A stretch of DNA of 64,000 nt from Artocarpus heterophyllus (lineage: Eukaryota; Streptophyta; Magnoliopsida; Rosales; Moraceae): positions 10,906,606 through 10,970,605 of the forward strand of contig CM046348.1 in assembly GCA_025403435.1 (NCBI GenBank), read 5' to 3'. The notes beneath the pieces were generated by a model. The model was given only the letters and a program-made list of their open reading frames with translations, did not search any database and had not been told where the DNA came from. This document shows positions 1 through 12,700 of this stretch, piece by piece (position 1 is the stretch's first letter; each line of letters starts with the position of its first letter). Made by a program: the position numbers and the translations under genes.

Positions 1-1
1 A

Positions 2-625
2 GGCATCTCAATATACGCTGACGGCGAAGTTAAAGCAGATCAGGAGGATGGGGAAATCATTGAAACCGATAACCACGAACCAAAGAGGAAAATGACTGTA
101 GAATTCCCAGGAATAAACGGGCCAATTCCAGAAAAAGCTGATCAGAGACTCTGGACAGCTGCTCCAGCAAGTACTTCAGATATTAACAGGAACCGATCGC
201 ACCGCAGATCTAACCATTCTTCGGAACCCACCAGCAGAAGTCATCATCGGGAGGAAAGGCGGTCCAGAGAATTCAGAGATGATGGACCCCCTGGTGTCGA
301 CGAGGGGTTCAGCCCAGCCATGTCAACTTTCGTACCTAGATATGGTAGTAGTTATGAATCTGCTAACAACTCTCATAGTCCGAGACATAATCCATCGTTT
401 GGTAGGTTGGAATCAGACAGGGGCAGAAGTCGTCGTTTTCTTGATGAAGATTATGGCCATGGCTCTTTTGGTTCTTCACAGTACTCGTCCCATCACTCTT
501 CTAAAGAGTATGGTTATGTTAGATATGGAAATAGGGTTGATGAAAGCAGGAACGACTATGATTTTGACTATTCATCTTATAATAGGGAAAGGCAAGACAG
601 GTATCGCCATCTTAGTAGAAGGTAA
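2..625 (+). CDS. 3' end of an unrecognised Arg/Ser/Tyr-rich protein gene (partial)
   Basis: The frame is open from base 2 to the TAA at 623-625, about 207 residues, so the gene enters from the left and only its C-terminus is seen. The visible part starts acidic, has a short ordered-looking stretch (PGINGPIP, then QRLWTAAPAS), and becomes low-complexity: Arg/Ser-rich clusters (RNRSHRRS, SHHREERRSREF), then a Ser/Tyr/Gly/Asp-rich tail ending RYRHLSRR. This composition is common in RNA-binding, splicing or chromatin proteins with disordered tails, but I do not recognise the family and assign no function. An AT-rich 3' untranslated region probably follows to about 830. The ATG at 92 is internal and should not be taken as the start. 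Confidence 0.6.
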   Translation, partial: GISIYADGEVKADQEDGEIIETDNHEPKRKMTVEFPGINGPIPEKADQRLWTAAPASTSDINRNRSHRRSNHSSEPTSRSHHREERRSREFRDDGPPGVDEGFSPAMSTFVPRYGSSYESANNSHSPRHNPSFGRLESDRGRSRRFLDEDYGHGSFGSSQYSSHHSSKEYGYVRYGNRVDESRNDYDFDYSSYNRERQDRYRHLSRR

Positions 626-2690
626 ATGGAGTTGTGGTTGTAATTATGTAGTTGTAAAAGATTAGAGATAACTTGGGAATTGGGAGGGATTTCTGTAGTT
701 CTTTCTTTTTTGGTTGCTAAAGCTATAAAGAATTAGATGAATCTTGATTAGGTTAGTCTTAGATGACCAATTAAGTATGATTCTTCAGGTCTTATACAGA
801 TCATTTGTAGCTCATAAATATTGAGATGTAGTTTTTTTGCTGATTGAATATTAAGAAGTAGATGACCAAACATATTAATTTTTTTATTATAATTTTGTCT
901 TTGAAGGAAGTTGTCCATACATTTGTTTCGACGTGTACGTCAAAAACGGCATAAGCTTTGTAAAACGATAATATTCCATGAAGACGACAATTTTTAAGAT
1001 ACCGTGGTATTCGATTTGATAAAACCCCATCTCGAAAACCGCAACGTATTTTCGAGGAAACAACCAAAAAAAAAGAAAAGGGCAACATTATTGGGAAAGG
1101 CAACGGTAGTTAACGCTTGTGGTGCATGGTGCATGATCTAATGGCTCCTGCTGCACGGAAAAGCTAATCCCATAGATAGCTGAGTATATATTTGTGGACC
1201 TGAGCACACTGTCAGTGGCTTTTCTAGATTGAAAGCTGCACTTCCAATTGTCTGTAGTTCCATTAAGTTGTATTTCCGCCAATTTCACGACAGAAAGTGT
1301 CAATCATTGATCTGTATGATTTGATGTTTTGACCATGCTCCTTAAAGTCACTTCTAAAAATGTTAAAAGGGTTTTGTTTTTTAAAAAGATTTTCTGTTAA
1401 AATTATAAAATATAATTTTTTTAAAAAATATTTTTTAAATTTATACCAATATTAATAATATATTATAAGTTTAAAAATAATTAAAACTATTTTGACTCAT
1501 TAAAACTTTTTAAAAATATAATTTTAAACATTTAGTAAAAGATTATAATTTTTGTTTCTTTTTTTTTACTTATTAAAAGTACAAGCAGAAGAAGTTGCGT
1601 CAAACATGGCCTTTATATTCTTTAAATGCAATCTAACGTGAGCGTATTTAGGGTCATTTTATTCCTTTTTTTTTTTTTTTTTACTGGAAACTGGTTAAGC
1701 CCATCTTTTAATAAAAAATTAAAGTAACTGTATTCTTTCACCATATTCTTTTCTGTGATTTGCTTTCTATGTTTCTGCTTGGCATGTTTTTTCTCAATCC
1801 AGGATTCATTGTTGGACAATGGTTCAAGCATGTGCTTGAATGCTTTGTCCTTGCAGCACACTTCTATCTTGTTCTTCAGTAGTTTGAAAAATTATTGCTC
1901 TTTTCAAAACCACTATTTCTTTTCTTCAATTTTTTTTTTCACGAGTTTTGGCTTTCTTGCTAGAATTATTGCAGGCACATTCATATAGAATTAAAAATTA
2001 AAATATGAGTATCGATAGAAAAATGATAACTTTAACTTTAACTTTGATACGGATTAAATTATGGAAAAAATTTATGAGAACTATAAATATTTGTTTTAAA
2101 TTGAAATGCTTGTTTTGATATTAGCTAAAACTTTTCAAAAGTTTTGTCTATTGGCTAAAATAACAATACTTACTAACATGATAACTACTATAGAAGCTTC
2201 GGTTATTTAAGAATTTTGAAACAATTTAAGATATTATTTATTTTCAAAATGTATAATTTCATTGTTGCCTTGATTAAATCTAATATAATAAACTTAAAAT
2301 TTATTTAATTGCTTTTAGTCACGTACCTTAGTTTTGGAGTGTGACAATCTTAAAACTTAAAAATCTTTCGCTAGAAAAATTGATTCAATGATGCGATGGA
2401 ATTTTTTAAACTTTTATTTGATCATCAAAAATCTAACTCATATTGTTATAAACTATAAATTATACCTAATTTATTGTACCTGTTGATGACCATTGTATTT
2501 GTGGACACAACTTTTTAGATCTACTCTACAATTACACTTCTTCCAACCACTATAGTGCTCTAGAGCTGCTAACCACTAAAGATGAGTGGCGAAAACTCTC
2601 TCTAAAATTTGCACCAAGGCAATTTCAAAATAAATAAGGATCAAAAACCTTTATTTATATAATTGTTTGGAGAAGGCAGAAGTCTATTAA
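626..2690. other. Intergenic AT-rich stretch, no gene seen
   Basis: The 3' UTR of the left-hand gene probably occupies the first 200 bases. The rest is AT-rich with homopolymer runs (T run near 1,667-1,682) and no coding pattern. ORFs of 70-100 codons on either strand have unremarkable composition and no recognisable motif. Confidence 0.5.
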
Positions 2691-2699
2691 AAATAAGGA

Positions 2700-4123
2700 G
2701 TAAGGGTGTTCAAAAAAACCAAAAACTAAAAATCAATTGAAAAAAACCAAAAAGAAAATAGTCATACTAGCAAAACCGATCACTCAAAAGTGAGTGGTTT
2801 GGTTATCAGAAGGACCTTTTTCACATCGTCTTGGTTTCAATTTTTTTTTTCTAAAAAGATAATATCAATATAAGTTATAATAATATACTATATATTATAC
2901 TCCATGCCATGTTTAAACTTTAAGTTGTGGATTTTATTGTTAGATTATAAATTTTCTTAGTTTTTATTATTTTCCTAATACATTATAATTGTCAAAATAT
3001 TACATTTTAGGCTAAAAGTCTCTTTCTCACCCCTTTCGGCAATCCACTTAGCCACGCCTATCCCTATCCGGTCAATCTGCCCTGACATCTAATTTTACTT
3101 CCACTTTATTTTATAGTTTTTAAGTTTAAATTTATTTAATTTTTTTTAAATAGTTTCTCAAAATTTTGTTTTGAACCTATTTCTAATTTTTTTAATAGTT
3201 AATGTTTAAATAATGTTCTAATTCTTTTAGGAATACTTACATGCTTGCTGATATTTTTAATAATTTGATTGTTTAAAGAGATCTTTTTTAGCTCTTCTAA
3301 GAAATTGAGCGGATACTTTTTTCATCATTTCAGTTAAAAATATCTAGAAACCAAAGGTAATTTGCGGACATTGTAACAACCTAATAAAATATGAAAAATA
3401 TGTTTTAAGTGGGACATTTAAGGAGAAAATCACGTGATAAATCGTTCGTAATCATGATGGATGTCGATCACTAATTGTTTAGTTCCATGGCGAGTTTCAT
3501 TAGGACTACACAGTTTTGGACAATATCTTGGCATTTGACACGACATATAGTCGGGAGGCATGGTTTTAATGCCTAAATATCATCCTCTTTCACATGGGTT
3601 GGGCAAAAGTCCGAAGCCATAGTAAGTCCGAAGCCATAGTCTTAGTGCCAAAATAAGATAAAATATTTAGCATAGTAGTGTATAGTTTAAATGTTTTTCT
3701 TTAACGTGACATGACATTATTATGCCATTTACTGCAAGCGTTTAAACATTACTTGATGATGCTTAGAGACCCTAGCTTTTCTCTTGTGGCCGTGTACAAA
3801 CTAGAGCGGTTAGCCGAGCACAAGGGCGGAGCCATTTGAGGTCAACGGGGGAGCTTTACATATATGCTATTTTTTTAGATTGTGGATTAAAATATGCCAC
3901 ATGACAAAAAAAAAATTATTTAAAAAAATGCCACAAGTCATTTATTTTTTTTTGATAATTTTACTCTTGTATTGATTCTTGTGAGTGACATATAATGTAA
4001 ATTTTTTTTTAATTAGCAAAAGTTAATACATTGTTCAATAAAGTGACATTGTTTATAAATGTTTCAATGAGGCAGACTCTCAGCCCTATAGGCTTTTTAA
4101 ACTTTTGGTCCACTTCTCTTTTC

Positions 4124-4154
<31 letters not shown>

Positions 4155-4575
4155 GCATTTTGTTCTTTCACATTAAAATCCACAACTTTTGGTGTAATTT
4201 TTATCCTTAAGCACCAGAGCACGTGCTCGGTTAGTGGTAGAGGAAAAAAAATTTATCAGAGGGAACGAATCAGAAAATAACTATCCAACTATGTTTTCCT
4301 CTTTTTATAACTTTTGGACACTCTCTTTTTTTTTTTTTTCTAAGTTTGAATTACTAATATACTTAAAATCAAGATTTAAGATATAATCTAAGCATCTAAA
4401 AAGTTTTATGAAATATGAATATAAAGTCAAAACTTGAAGAAAAATAGAGAATATTTTAAAAAATACGCATAAAAATTGCAATAATACAATCCAAGAGTTG
4501 AAAGAACAAAATGCAAAAAAAAAAACTTTTGGTGTAATTTTTAGTCTAAAATAATATAGCTATCACATTAAAGAG
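2700..4575. other. Intergenic, fragments of old repeats
   Basis: No gene seen. A stretch from about 3,376 starts TGTAACAACCTAAT and runs to about 3,860 with higher GC than its surroundings; it resembles the start of a Ty3-type LTR but no partner was found. A long T run with TGCATTTTGTTC at 4,133-4,163 is mirrored by its inverse near 4,500-4,525, and ACTTTTGGTGTAATTTTT occurs at both 4,185 and 4,527 as a direct repeat. Confidence 0.35.
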
Positions 4576-5260
4576 TAACTTCATCTCCAACCCATTACAC
4601 CATTTTTAACACAAAAAAGAATATTCTTAGTATATTCCACTTCATTTTATTTTTATATTACTTTTTATTAATTCCCTATTATTTATTTATTTCACCAATT
4701 ATGCCCAAGTTTATTTTTTATTTTTACGTTTTTATCCACAAATATTTTTTATTATTTCTCAAAGTCGTAGAAACTAATAGACAAAAAAATATATTTAATT
4801 AACATTTCATTACCGTATTAGTATATTTTCAATATTATGTAATTTTAATTAATGTTGGATTAATTATTTGAAGTTTTTACATTTATGTAATTGACATTTC
4901 AACGGTTTTCATATTAATTTTATACCATATAAATTAACCATGAGATAATACAAAAAAATTTGGGACATAAAAGATTTTTTTTTATTTGGTAGCAAAAAGT
5001 AATTAATTTTGTTGAAAAATATGAAGTTTGGGTTAAAAATAGAAAATTATAAATAAGTTGTGGGGTTTTTTATGGATAAAGAAACTTAAAAAACATCAAA
5101 TGATATGGAGGAATAATAGCACGCCAAATTTGGTGTGCTACTAGTCAATTCCTATTTTCATGCTTTTTTTTTGGGAGGATTTAGCATTAGGTTATAGAAA
5201 AATCTAACGCCAAAGTTACAAAATCTTCCTAAAAATAGTGCTGGTTGGAGATGGTCTTAG
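4576..5260. mobile_element. Putative non-autonomous TIR element (MITE-like)
   Basis: The left end reads TAACTTCATCTCCAACCCAT and the right end, reverse complemented, reads TAAGACCATCTCCAACCAG. These are imperfect terminal inverted repeats sharing CATCTCCAACC, about 685 bp apart. The interior is AT-rich with no ORF. An internal near-perfect palindrome of 24 bp lies at 5,117-5,140. I could not find a convincing target-site duplication, so the superfamily is undetermined. Confidence 0.45.
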
Positions 5261-7544
5261 GCCATCATTATAGCATTATGTAAACAATACTTATTACAAT
5301 GTGCTTAACAATAGAATCAATAATCACATCATTAACTTGAATTATAGAAAGAGAAATTATTATGCCATTGACACAAAGACAAAACAAAATAAACGCCCCA
5401 TCTAAATTATAAATTACATATAATTTTTTATGGGTAAATTACGTATATAAATACAAGCAAGAATGCACTCTCTTTTATGGACACCAAATAATGGGAACAT
5501 TGGGAAGACGAGCGGTGGTGGAGCCCGATTTTTCTGTTTGTGAAGACACTCTGTTAAAAAGTACTAATATATTTTATTATATACAAGTGTTTTTATATGT
5601 TTTGATAATTGAATTGGCACATAATGATGAAATGAGAGCATAACTATAATTTTTCTTATAAAATAAAGATGTAATTAAAATTTTTTAAAAATTTTAAGGT
5701 AAAATTAAAACTTCAAAAGTTGAGTGAGCCACGTGTGCCCCCACTCAAGTACGGCCACATGTTGTAGGTTATGGATTGTGAAATTGCTATTCGGTCTCTT
5801 ACGATGCAAACTCTATGTTATGTTCGCCAATTTCAACATTACGTTTACGAGTGAACAGCAGATGGGTTGGCAGTTTTCAAGCGGTTTTGGTTCAGTTTTC
5901 GTAGATAGCAGGTTGGTGGTTAATCAAACCGCAAACCGCCTATAGAATTGCAGACTGTTTCGGTTCGGTTTTAGTCGGGTTTAGGCGGATGCAAGCGGTT
6001 TAGGCCTATACTATTGCCAAATGTAATTTTTTTGGGCCTTTTAGGAAAAAAAAAAAAACTGAAAAAAAATGTAGAAAAATTAAAATTGCATATACTTTGA
6101 ATATGTTTTGAAATATAATAAGTCTTAAAATAAAGAATAAGACAATTTGTAGAAACATTAAAATTACAATTTACAAAATCCACGTTTAATTTAAGGTTAC
6201 AGAACCAAAATTTTGATAACCAGCCATTGCGACCTTGAATCGCTATATGGCGCGAATGTATTACCACAAACAAGAACGGTTTGTGTAAACTGTAAACTGC
6301 AATGCGTAGATGTATCCACGGTCAATCAAGGCCAATGTGGGTGGCTCAAGCCTGCAAATTGTGATAAAATGGTTTTAGTTAGTTAAGTTATTTTACCATC
6401 ATCATAAATAACATTAAATATTCTCCTATAGTGTACTAACAACAAAACTTAAAAATCATACTCCATTACTACTTTAGCTCAATGCATTATATTCACAAGC
6501 TTATTATAGTAAAAATAAAAAATTAAAAATAAAAAATTTCCCCATAGCAGAGAAACGAAAAAAAGTAGGAAAAAGAAAGTAGTACTGCTTCTAAAACAGG
6601 AAACGAAAAAACAATATATTCACAGTAATGAATTGCATATTGCTAATAAGCCCATTATCATTAAGCATCCAAAAATAGTACCGGGAAGAACGAAGGAGAA
6701 TGTCTGGGAAGATCGAAGGAGAACTCAGTGAATTGCATGTTGAAAAACAAAAAGAAAAAAAAGAACTTACACTGAACTGAAGGAGAACTGGGAAGAACTC
6801 AAAAGTAGTACTGATTCTTTGTTGTTTTTACCCTCAAAGCTGATAGTGAGTAACTGGGGGGCCAGAGGAGAACTGGGAAGAACAAAGAAAAGAAAAGAGG
6901 GGCGGTGCTCTTTCACAATAGTTTTTTTTTTTTTTTTTTTTTTTTAACTTATATAGACGGACGGATCGGGTTGAACTTGCCCTCTAAATTTTAAAACCAA
7001 ACCTACCCGTCTGTATATGTTGACAGGCGGGTTCAACCCGCCTACTATTGGGTTGTTGACATGGGGCCGCTCTTTTTGGATGAGTGCAGGGTGCTTTCTG
7101 TGCAGCCCTAATTGCATCTACTCTTTTATTGTGTTTTCTATTTGACCCTCGTTCTCCAACATAAAATTACAAAAGTGCACCTTCAATCCATATTTAATGA
7201 CAGAAAAAAAGAGTGTTCCATCCACATTTATAGAATTATATTTTCCTATTCCTCCTCGATTGCCGCAAAAGTAAGCATTAACGAGTCTAAAAACCAAGGA
7301 CAACCAGTTACATTTGGTCCTTTTATGCACGTGTAAAGGTGTTGAACTGTGGTCGAGTTACTATTGTGACACCCAAGTTACCCCAAATCTAAGAGATCGT
7401 GGGCGGAGGGAGTTAGGAGTCGTGTGCCGATCTGGTCTTGACAGAGTTTGCAAAAAATCCTAGCTATGTTCGCGAGCTTGTCACTAGCATTTGTGGAGTC
7501 GAGATGGGGTCGGGGTCACGAGGAAGTTGAAGCCATCGTGGGTA
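5261..7544. other. Intergenic, degenerate hAT-like repeat sequence
   Basis: No gene seen. Two GC-richer patches, 5,860-6,010 (repeated CGGTTT/GGTTCGGTTT motifs) and 6,950-7,110 (CGGGTTGAAC and its inverse GGTTCAACCCG), look like subterminal repeats of old hAT-type elements. A patch at 7,366-7,545 begins TGTGACACCCAAGTTACCCC, like a truncated LTR start. A 22-base T run lies near 6,924-6,945. Confidence 0.3.
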
Positions 7545-8113
7545 GGACCGATAATTTAGACACGGCACAATGACACGATACGAAAACGACACAAGATAAA
7601 CGGGCTTAGACCGCATATTTATTAATTGTACCATAAATAGGTTGACACGAATAACACGAAAATAAACGGGCTGGACTCATACTAACACGCTAAACACGCC
7701 TTAACACGTTTAATTAAACGGGTTTAATTGGCACGACACGACCCGCCTATTTATAATACATTTAAACTTAAAAATTAAAATATTTGAAGTACTTATAGTA
7801 GGTTAGTATTAATTAGATATTGTGTTTTTATTAATTTTCTTCATTCGCTTTTTTTAAAAAAAAATTAATTTTTTTTTAATTTTTAGTTAATTGGGTCATA
7901 AAAGTTTCATATGCGTGTTGTTATCATGTCAATCCATCATGGCACGTTTAATAATCGTGTTAATCCTGTCGTGCCGTATTATGCGTGCCATAGGCGTGTC
8001 ATGTTCGTGTTTGCATTTCTGACATGTTTATTAATTGTGTCGTGTTCGTGTTTGAGCTAAATGTTTAGTGCTGTAAACGTGTCGACACGAACACGATTAT
8101 TGCCACCTCTAAC
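7545..8113. mobile_element. Non-autonomous hAT-like element
   Basis: About 570 bp. The left third (7,560-7,745) is packed with ACACGA/GACACG-type motifs and the right third (7,920-8,110) with their complements (CGTGTT, CGTGTC, GTCGTG), so the two arms form diverged inverted subterminal repeats around an AT-rich centre. The right end reads, in reverse, GGTGGCAATAATCGTGTTCG. This architecture of dense short subterminal repeats is typical of hAT-type elements in plants. There is no transposase ORF. Ends and target duplication were not resolved. Confidence 0.5.
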
Positions 8114-8399
8114 CGTGGGCCTTTCCCTTCGCCGTGGAACTTGGTTAGCAAGAAATCGAGACCCACCTTCGATGGCTCTCGCAAAGAAGATGGGCCTAGG
8201 TCGCGATTCTCGCGTAGTAGCTAACTTTTGTTGTAGAGATGAGGGATTGCCGGTGGGGGTGGTCATAGGCTGGCTGCTTGTTTTTGTTTTTTATTCCGTT
8301 TTTGTTTTTGTTTTAATTATAGGTTTCTTAATTTTAATTTTATTATTTTTTATTATATATGGGAGAGTGCATGGTTATTAATGGAGCTGAGGTTTTTAA

Positions 8400-9721
8400 A
8401 CCGTTGGATTGAGCGGTTGCCCAAAAAAAAAAAAAATCTTATAAATAAGATAATCTGAGATAGTCCTTGTTAGAGTACTTTTCGGTTAGTCAGCGTGGCT
8501 GACGTTAATATAACAGAAACTAAACTAACGTAATTTGTTTCACTCTGACCTAAGGACTTGCTACTGTTGAAGGTATTTTCTAGTTTGCTTTATTTTCTCA
8601 AGAATAGTCCAAAAGAAAAAAGGTGTTCTACAGCTTCTTGTTAAAAAATTTGGACGAAGCCTTTGCATGAAGGAAACTGCCTTTTAGGGTTTCTAGCAAA
8701 AAAAATAAAATAAAAATAAAAATTCTAGGGTTTATGCTTAGGAAAATTGAAATCGATAAATTTGGGGAAAATAAAGAAAAACTCGATTGATTCTTTTTAC
8801 AAAACTCAATTGATTAAATATCGTTGCGTACAGGTTATAAAAATTGGACGAAACGTTTACAATTTGCATGAAACATATTTCTAGGGTTTATGACTAGGAA
8901 TGTTTTAAGTCGGTTAAAGTTGGAAAAAATTTTGAAAAACTCGATTCTTTATCGTCAAATTGTTATTGTTTGCTGGCCTTTTGCGTGAAAACAGCTTTTT
9001 TAGGGTTTATGATTAGGAATATATTTACGTAGGGGTTTTTTTAGGGTTTATGAAAAAAAAAATTCTTATTTAATTTCATATACTATGATTATAATGTGAT
9101 TAATAATCGGTAATTGACCCTTCTGAGTTCTGTTTGCTAGGTTGGTTTAGTTTGTTTTCCTCATCTTCTGCGTTTCTTTTATGTTGTTTTGCTGTTTCTT
9201 TTGTGCCCAGCATCTGGGTGTGTATAATGTTTGCTTGCTGCCCAAGAAATCTTTTTCAGCCAAAAGAAAATTGATATTGTTGCTAAGCTTGAATACTTAA
9301 TTAAGTAGATATTTTTGCCGTAGAATTAGTGAGACTTTGAAGAGTTGGATGATTAATGTTTCAACGAAATCCCATGATACTGCTCAAACCTTTTTTTTAA
9401 GTTATGTTAAATGGCTGAGCTAATGATGATTTGATTGACCTATTTTGATCTTGTTTGTTGATAAATGGATACGTTTTAGAAAGTTTATGCTTCTTTAGGA
9501 AGATTATTATAAATATAGTTAATTAGTGTTTACTTAATGTTATAGCAAAAGTTTTTGCAAAAAATATTACCTCTTGATGGTACACATATTGAGTGAAAAA
9601 GAACTTAATGACAAAGCAAGGAGCATAAGAAAATTAAATGTATTTTTCTCATTCATACGTGACATGAATATGGTGTTTGCTCTTGCAGTATTAATTAAGA
9701 AGACATATATCCCTCACAAAA
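8400..9721 (+). promoter_or_regulatory. Upstream region and leader of the acetyltransferase gene, with telo-boxes
   Basis: Five TAGGGTTT motifs (telo-box, AAACCCTA on the other strand) lie at 8,685, 8,726, 8,882, 9,001 and 9,042, several followed by ATG(A/C)(C/T)TAGGAAT. They sit inside a degenerate repeat (TTGGACGAA..., TTTGCATGAA..., TAGGGTTTATG). Telo-boxes are known in plants in 5' regions of translation and cell-cycle genes and as Polycomb-recruiting sites. A 5' UTR intron is likely, since a pyrimidine-rich TCTTGCAG acceptor at 9,681-9,688 precedes the first coding exon. The transcription start is not determined. Confidence 0.45.
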
Positions 9722-12700
9722 ATGAAAATGGCTATGAAGACAACCGTGCCAGAGAAAAACTCAAGCAAGATTCCTGACTCCCGCTTTGGCAATCTTCCAC
9801 GTCCTTCCCGGCCAAGTAACAAGGGCTTAAGGAATTGGCGCAGTGATCCCGTTGTTAAACACCACCGCTCTTCAATAAGGCGGAGAATGTAAGTTTCCAA
9901 AAGGTTTCTACTGTTGGTAACCTGCTTGTTAGAATGTAGCTACGAGATTAATGAACTAGTCTATCTATGTATGTGAATATAAGGAAAAGAAACAAACAGT
10001 TTTTCAATTTTAATCACGTAATCTTTTGTTGGATCATCAATTTGACTATTTGCATTATTCATGATCTGCTGCAGTGCTGACTTTTTGTCAGTGAAGACAA
10101 GTTATGGGATGAAACAAAGGGCACTTCTTATGACTAGTTTGGAACGTGACCTATTTATGGAGGCTGCTTCAAAGGTTGTCCATTCTTACACTACATATGT
10201 TAATTTATTTACTTATCACTTATGGGCTGATAATGATAACTGATTTTTTTTGTTTTTCTATCATTTTCTCTCATTTGAACTTTATGATTCCGCAACACTT
10301 TTCCTGAAATTGTACTTCGAAAATGATTATGATCAGGAGGAGTATGTCAGCGAGGAGACGCTAAATGATCGGTTACAAAGTTTACTCCATCTTAAACATA
10401 ATGCGGCGGCAAGACATGGCAAAAAGGTCAATGGAATTACATTGGAGCTTCCATCGATTTCTGGTGTGGCAACATCAACTTCAGGACAACCTTGCCAGCC
10501 ACTGGTCCACAACGGGCTGGATGGAAATGACGGTTGCACCCTATCGCTGCGAATTAACGAGCCTGTGTATGAGCTAGGCTGCAAGGGTAAGCATCAGCCA
10601 GATTTGCAAACTTCTAGTGGTTGCAGCAAGTTTTCTCAGTTTAAAGATTCTGCAGAGGTTAATTTCAACAAGTCCGAGGACCTGCTCCCCTGTCCAAAAC
10701 GTATGAAGATGAAGAATTCTAGTCTAGTTGCTCCACCGCTAAATCAGACTACTTGTCCACAATCTCCTCTTACCATTAATGCTAAACCATTGGAGGAGCA
10801 GTTCGGAGAATCTTTTACCTTATCTACACAGTATTCCACAAGCGTCAGCGAGATCAGATACAACGATGCACATGAATTTATTAAGCCTGCAACTATTCCA
10901 TATGAAGAAATCGTTGACGAGCCAATGGACTTAGAAATGACTATCGGTAACAATACTGGAGACAATGTGAAAAAAATTTCAGATGCTTTGCTTTTCAAGA
11001 GTTTGTGCGTGTCGCCAAAAGAGCTTGAGGTTGATTGTGAAGGTGCCGAGCGACAGATGAGAACTGTGCCCATCCAAACACAACCAGGATTAGAAGCTGA
11101 TTATCATGGCAAAGAAACAAAGTCAGGAAGTCAGAGGATAAAGGATGTTTCCATCGTTGAAATTCTCACAACAGAGCAAATTAAAGAACATATCTCAAGT
11201 CTCCGCCAGTGGACCGATCAGGTTAGTATGGTATTACGTCGTAAAATCACATTTTAATTTAAACAGATGTTGTGTTATTTAAGCTTTTAACCTTTTGGAT
11301 TAACATGCTCCAACAATTGTGCTTGTTTGCTGTTTTTTTTTTTTTTTTTTTGAATGAACATGGTGATCAATAATTTTTTCTCTTCCTAACACAGGATTTC
11401 TCCGAAAAGTGCAAACCGCCTGATAAGAATGCGTGCCAACTGTGTGGAAAGGGACAGATTTTACTTGCACCTGAACAAATATTCTGTTCATGTTGTAATG
11501 CTCTCATCAAGTACAATGTCAACTATTATTATTGCCTGCCAAAAGAAGATTCTCAGCAATACTACTTTTGCACCAAATGCTACAAGCTTTCTAAGGGCAG
11601 GAATATATCCATTCCCAGGATGTGCATTCACATTTCGAAGGAAACACTTTGTAAAGCAAAGAATGATATAGAGATAGAAGAATCGGTAAGGCTGAGATCA
11701 TTTTGTTTTTTGATTTTGCGGAATTTAGTAACTACGATTTACTTCTTCTAAGATCTTATGTGTATTGGCAGTGGGTTCAATGTGATAAATGTGAGGGCTG
11801 GCAACATCAAATATGTGGACTTTTCAGCGACAAGATTAATTCAGGAGGAGACTCTGAGTATAAATGTCCCATATGCTGGCTGAAAGAAAAAGAAAGTGAA
11901 AAGTACAAGCCCTCCACGAGCAACACAGTTTTTAGTGCAAAGGATCTGCCACGGACCAAACTTAGTGACCACATTGAGGAGAGACTCTTTAGGCGTCTTG
12001 AACAAGAAAGAAGAGAGAGAGCAAAGGTTGCAGGAAAATGTTTTGATGAGGTAAGAGAGAAACTACAATTCGATTTTGTAACTTGTGTGCAGTTGTGTGT
12101 ATTTCCATTGTTTTTTTTTTCTTCCTAGTCTTTTGACCTTGTGTTTCTATTTATTACTACCAGGTTCCTATAGCAGAGGATCTTACTGTCAGGGTCGCCC
12201 TATCTATCAAGAAAAAATTGATAGTCAAGAAGCAACTTTTGGACATCCTTGAGGATGAGAGTTATCCTACTGAATTCCCATACACATTAAAGGTAAGAAA
12301 ATGATTTATAAATCAAGGTTTTTGTGTTTATTATGTTTCGTTATCAGTGTTGTACTATTTCATGCTCCTCAGCTCAAACCTGACCTTATTCTTTTTTCCC
12401 ATTTCAGTTGATTCTTCTGTTTCAGAAGATAGGTGGCGTTGATTTATGCTTATTCAGTGTCTATGTGCAAGAGTTTGGCTCGGAATGTAGCCAACCAAAT
12501 AAATGCCGGGTCTACATATCATACATGGATTCTATAAAGTACTTTAGACCGGCTATCGGGACTTCGACTAAAGAAGCTCTCCGCACATTTGTATTCCACG
12601 AAATTTTGGTAATGTTCTCCCCTTCCCTTTGGTATTTTTAAAACACTTTGACTATTATTATTATTAACTGCAACTTACATTGGCTCTCATTTTCTTCTTC

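Noticed and set aside
9574..9777. ORF starting upstream of the acetyltransferase ATG
   Set aside because: It is in another frame than the conserved exon chain; the frame that joins to the next exon has a stop at 9,692-9,694 and starts at 9,722.
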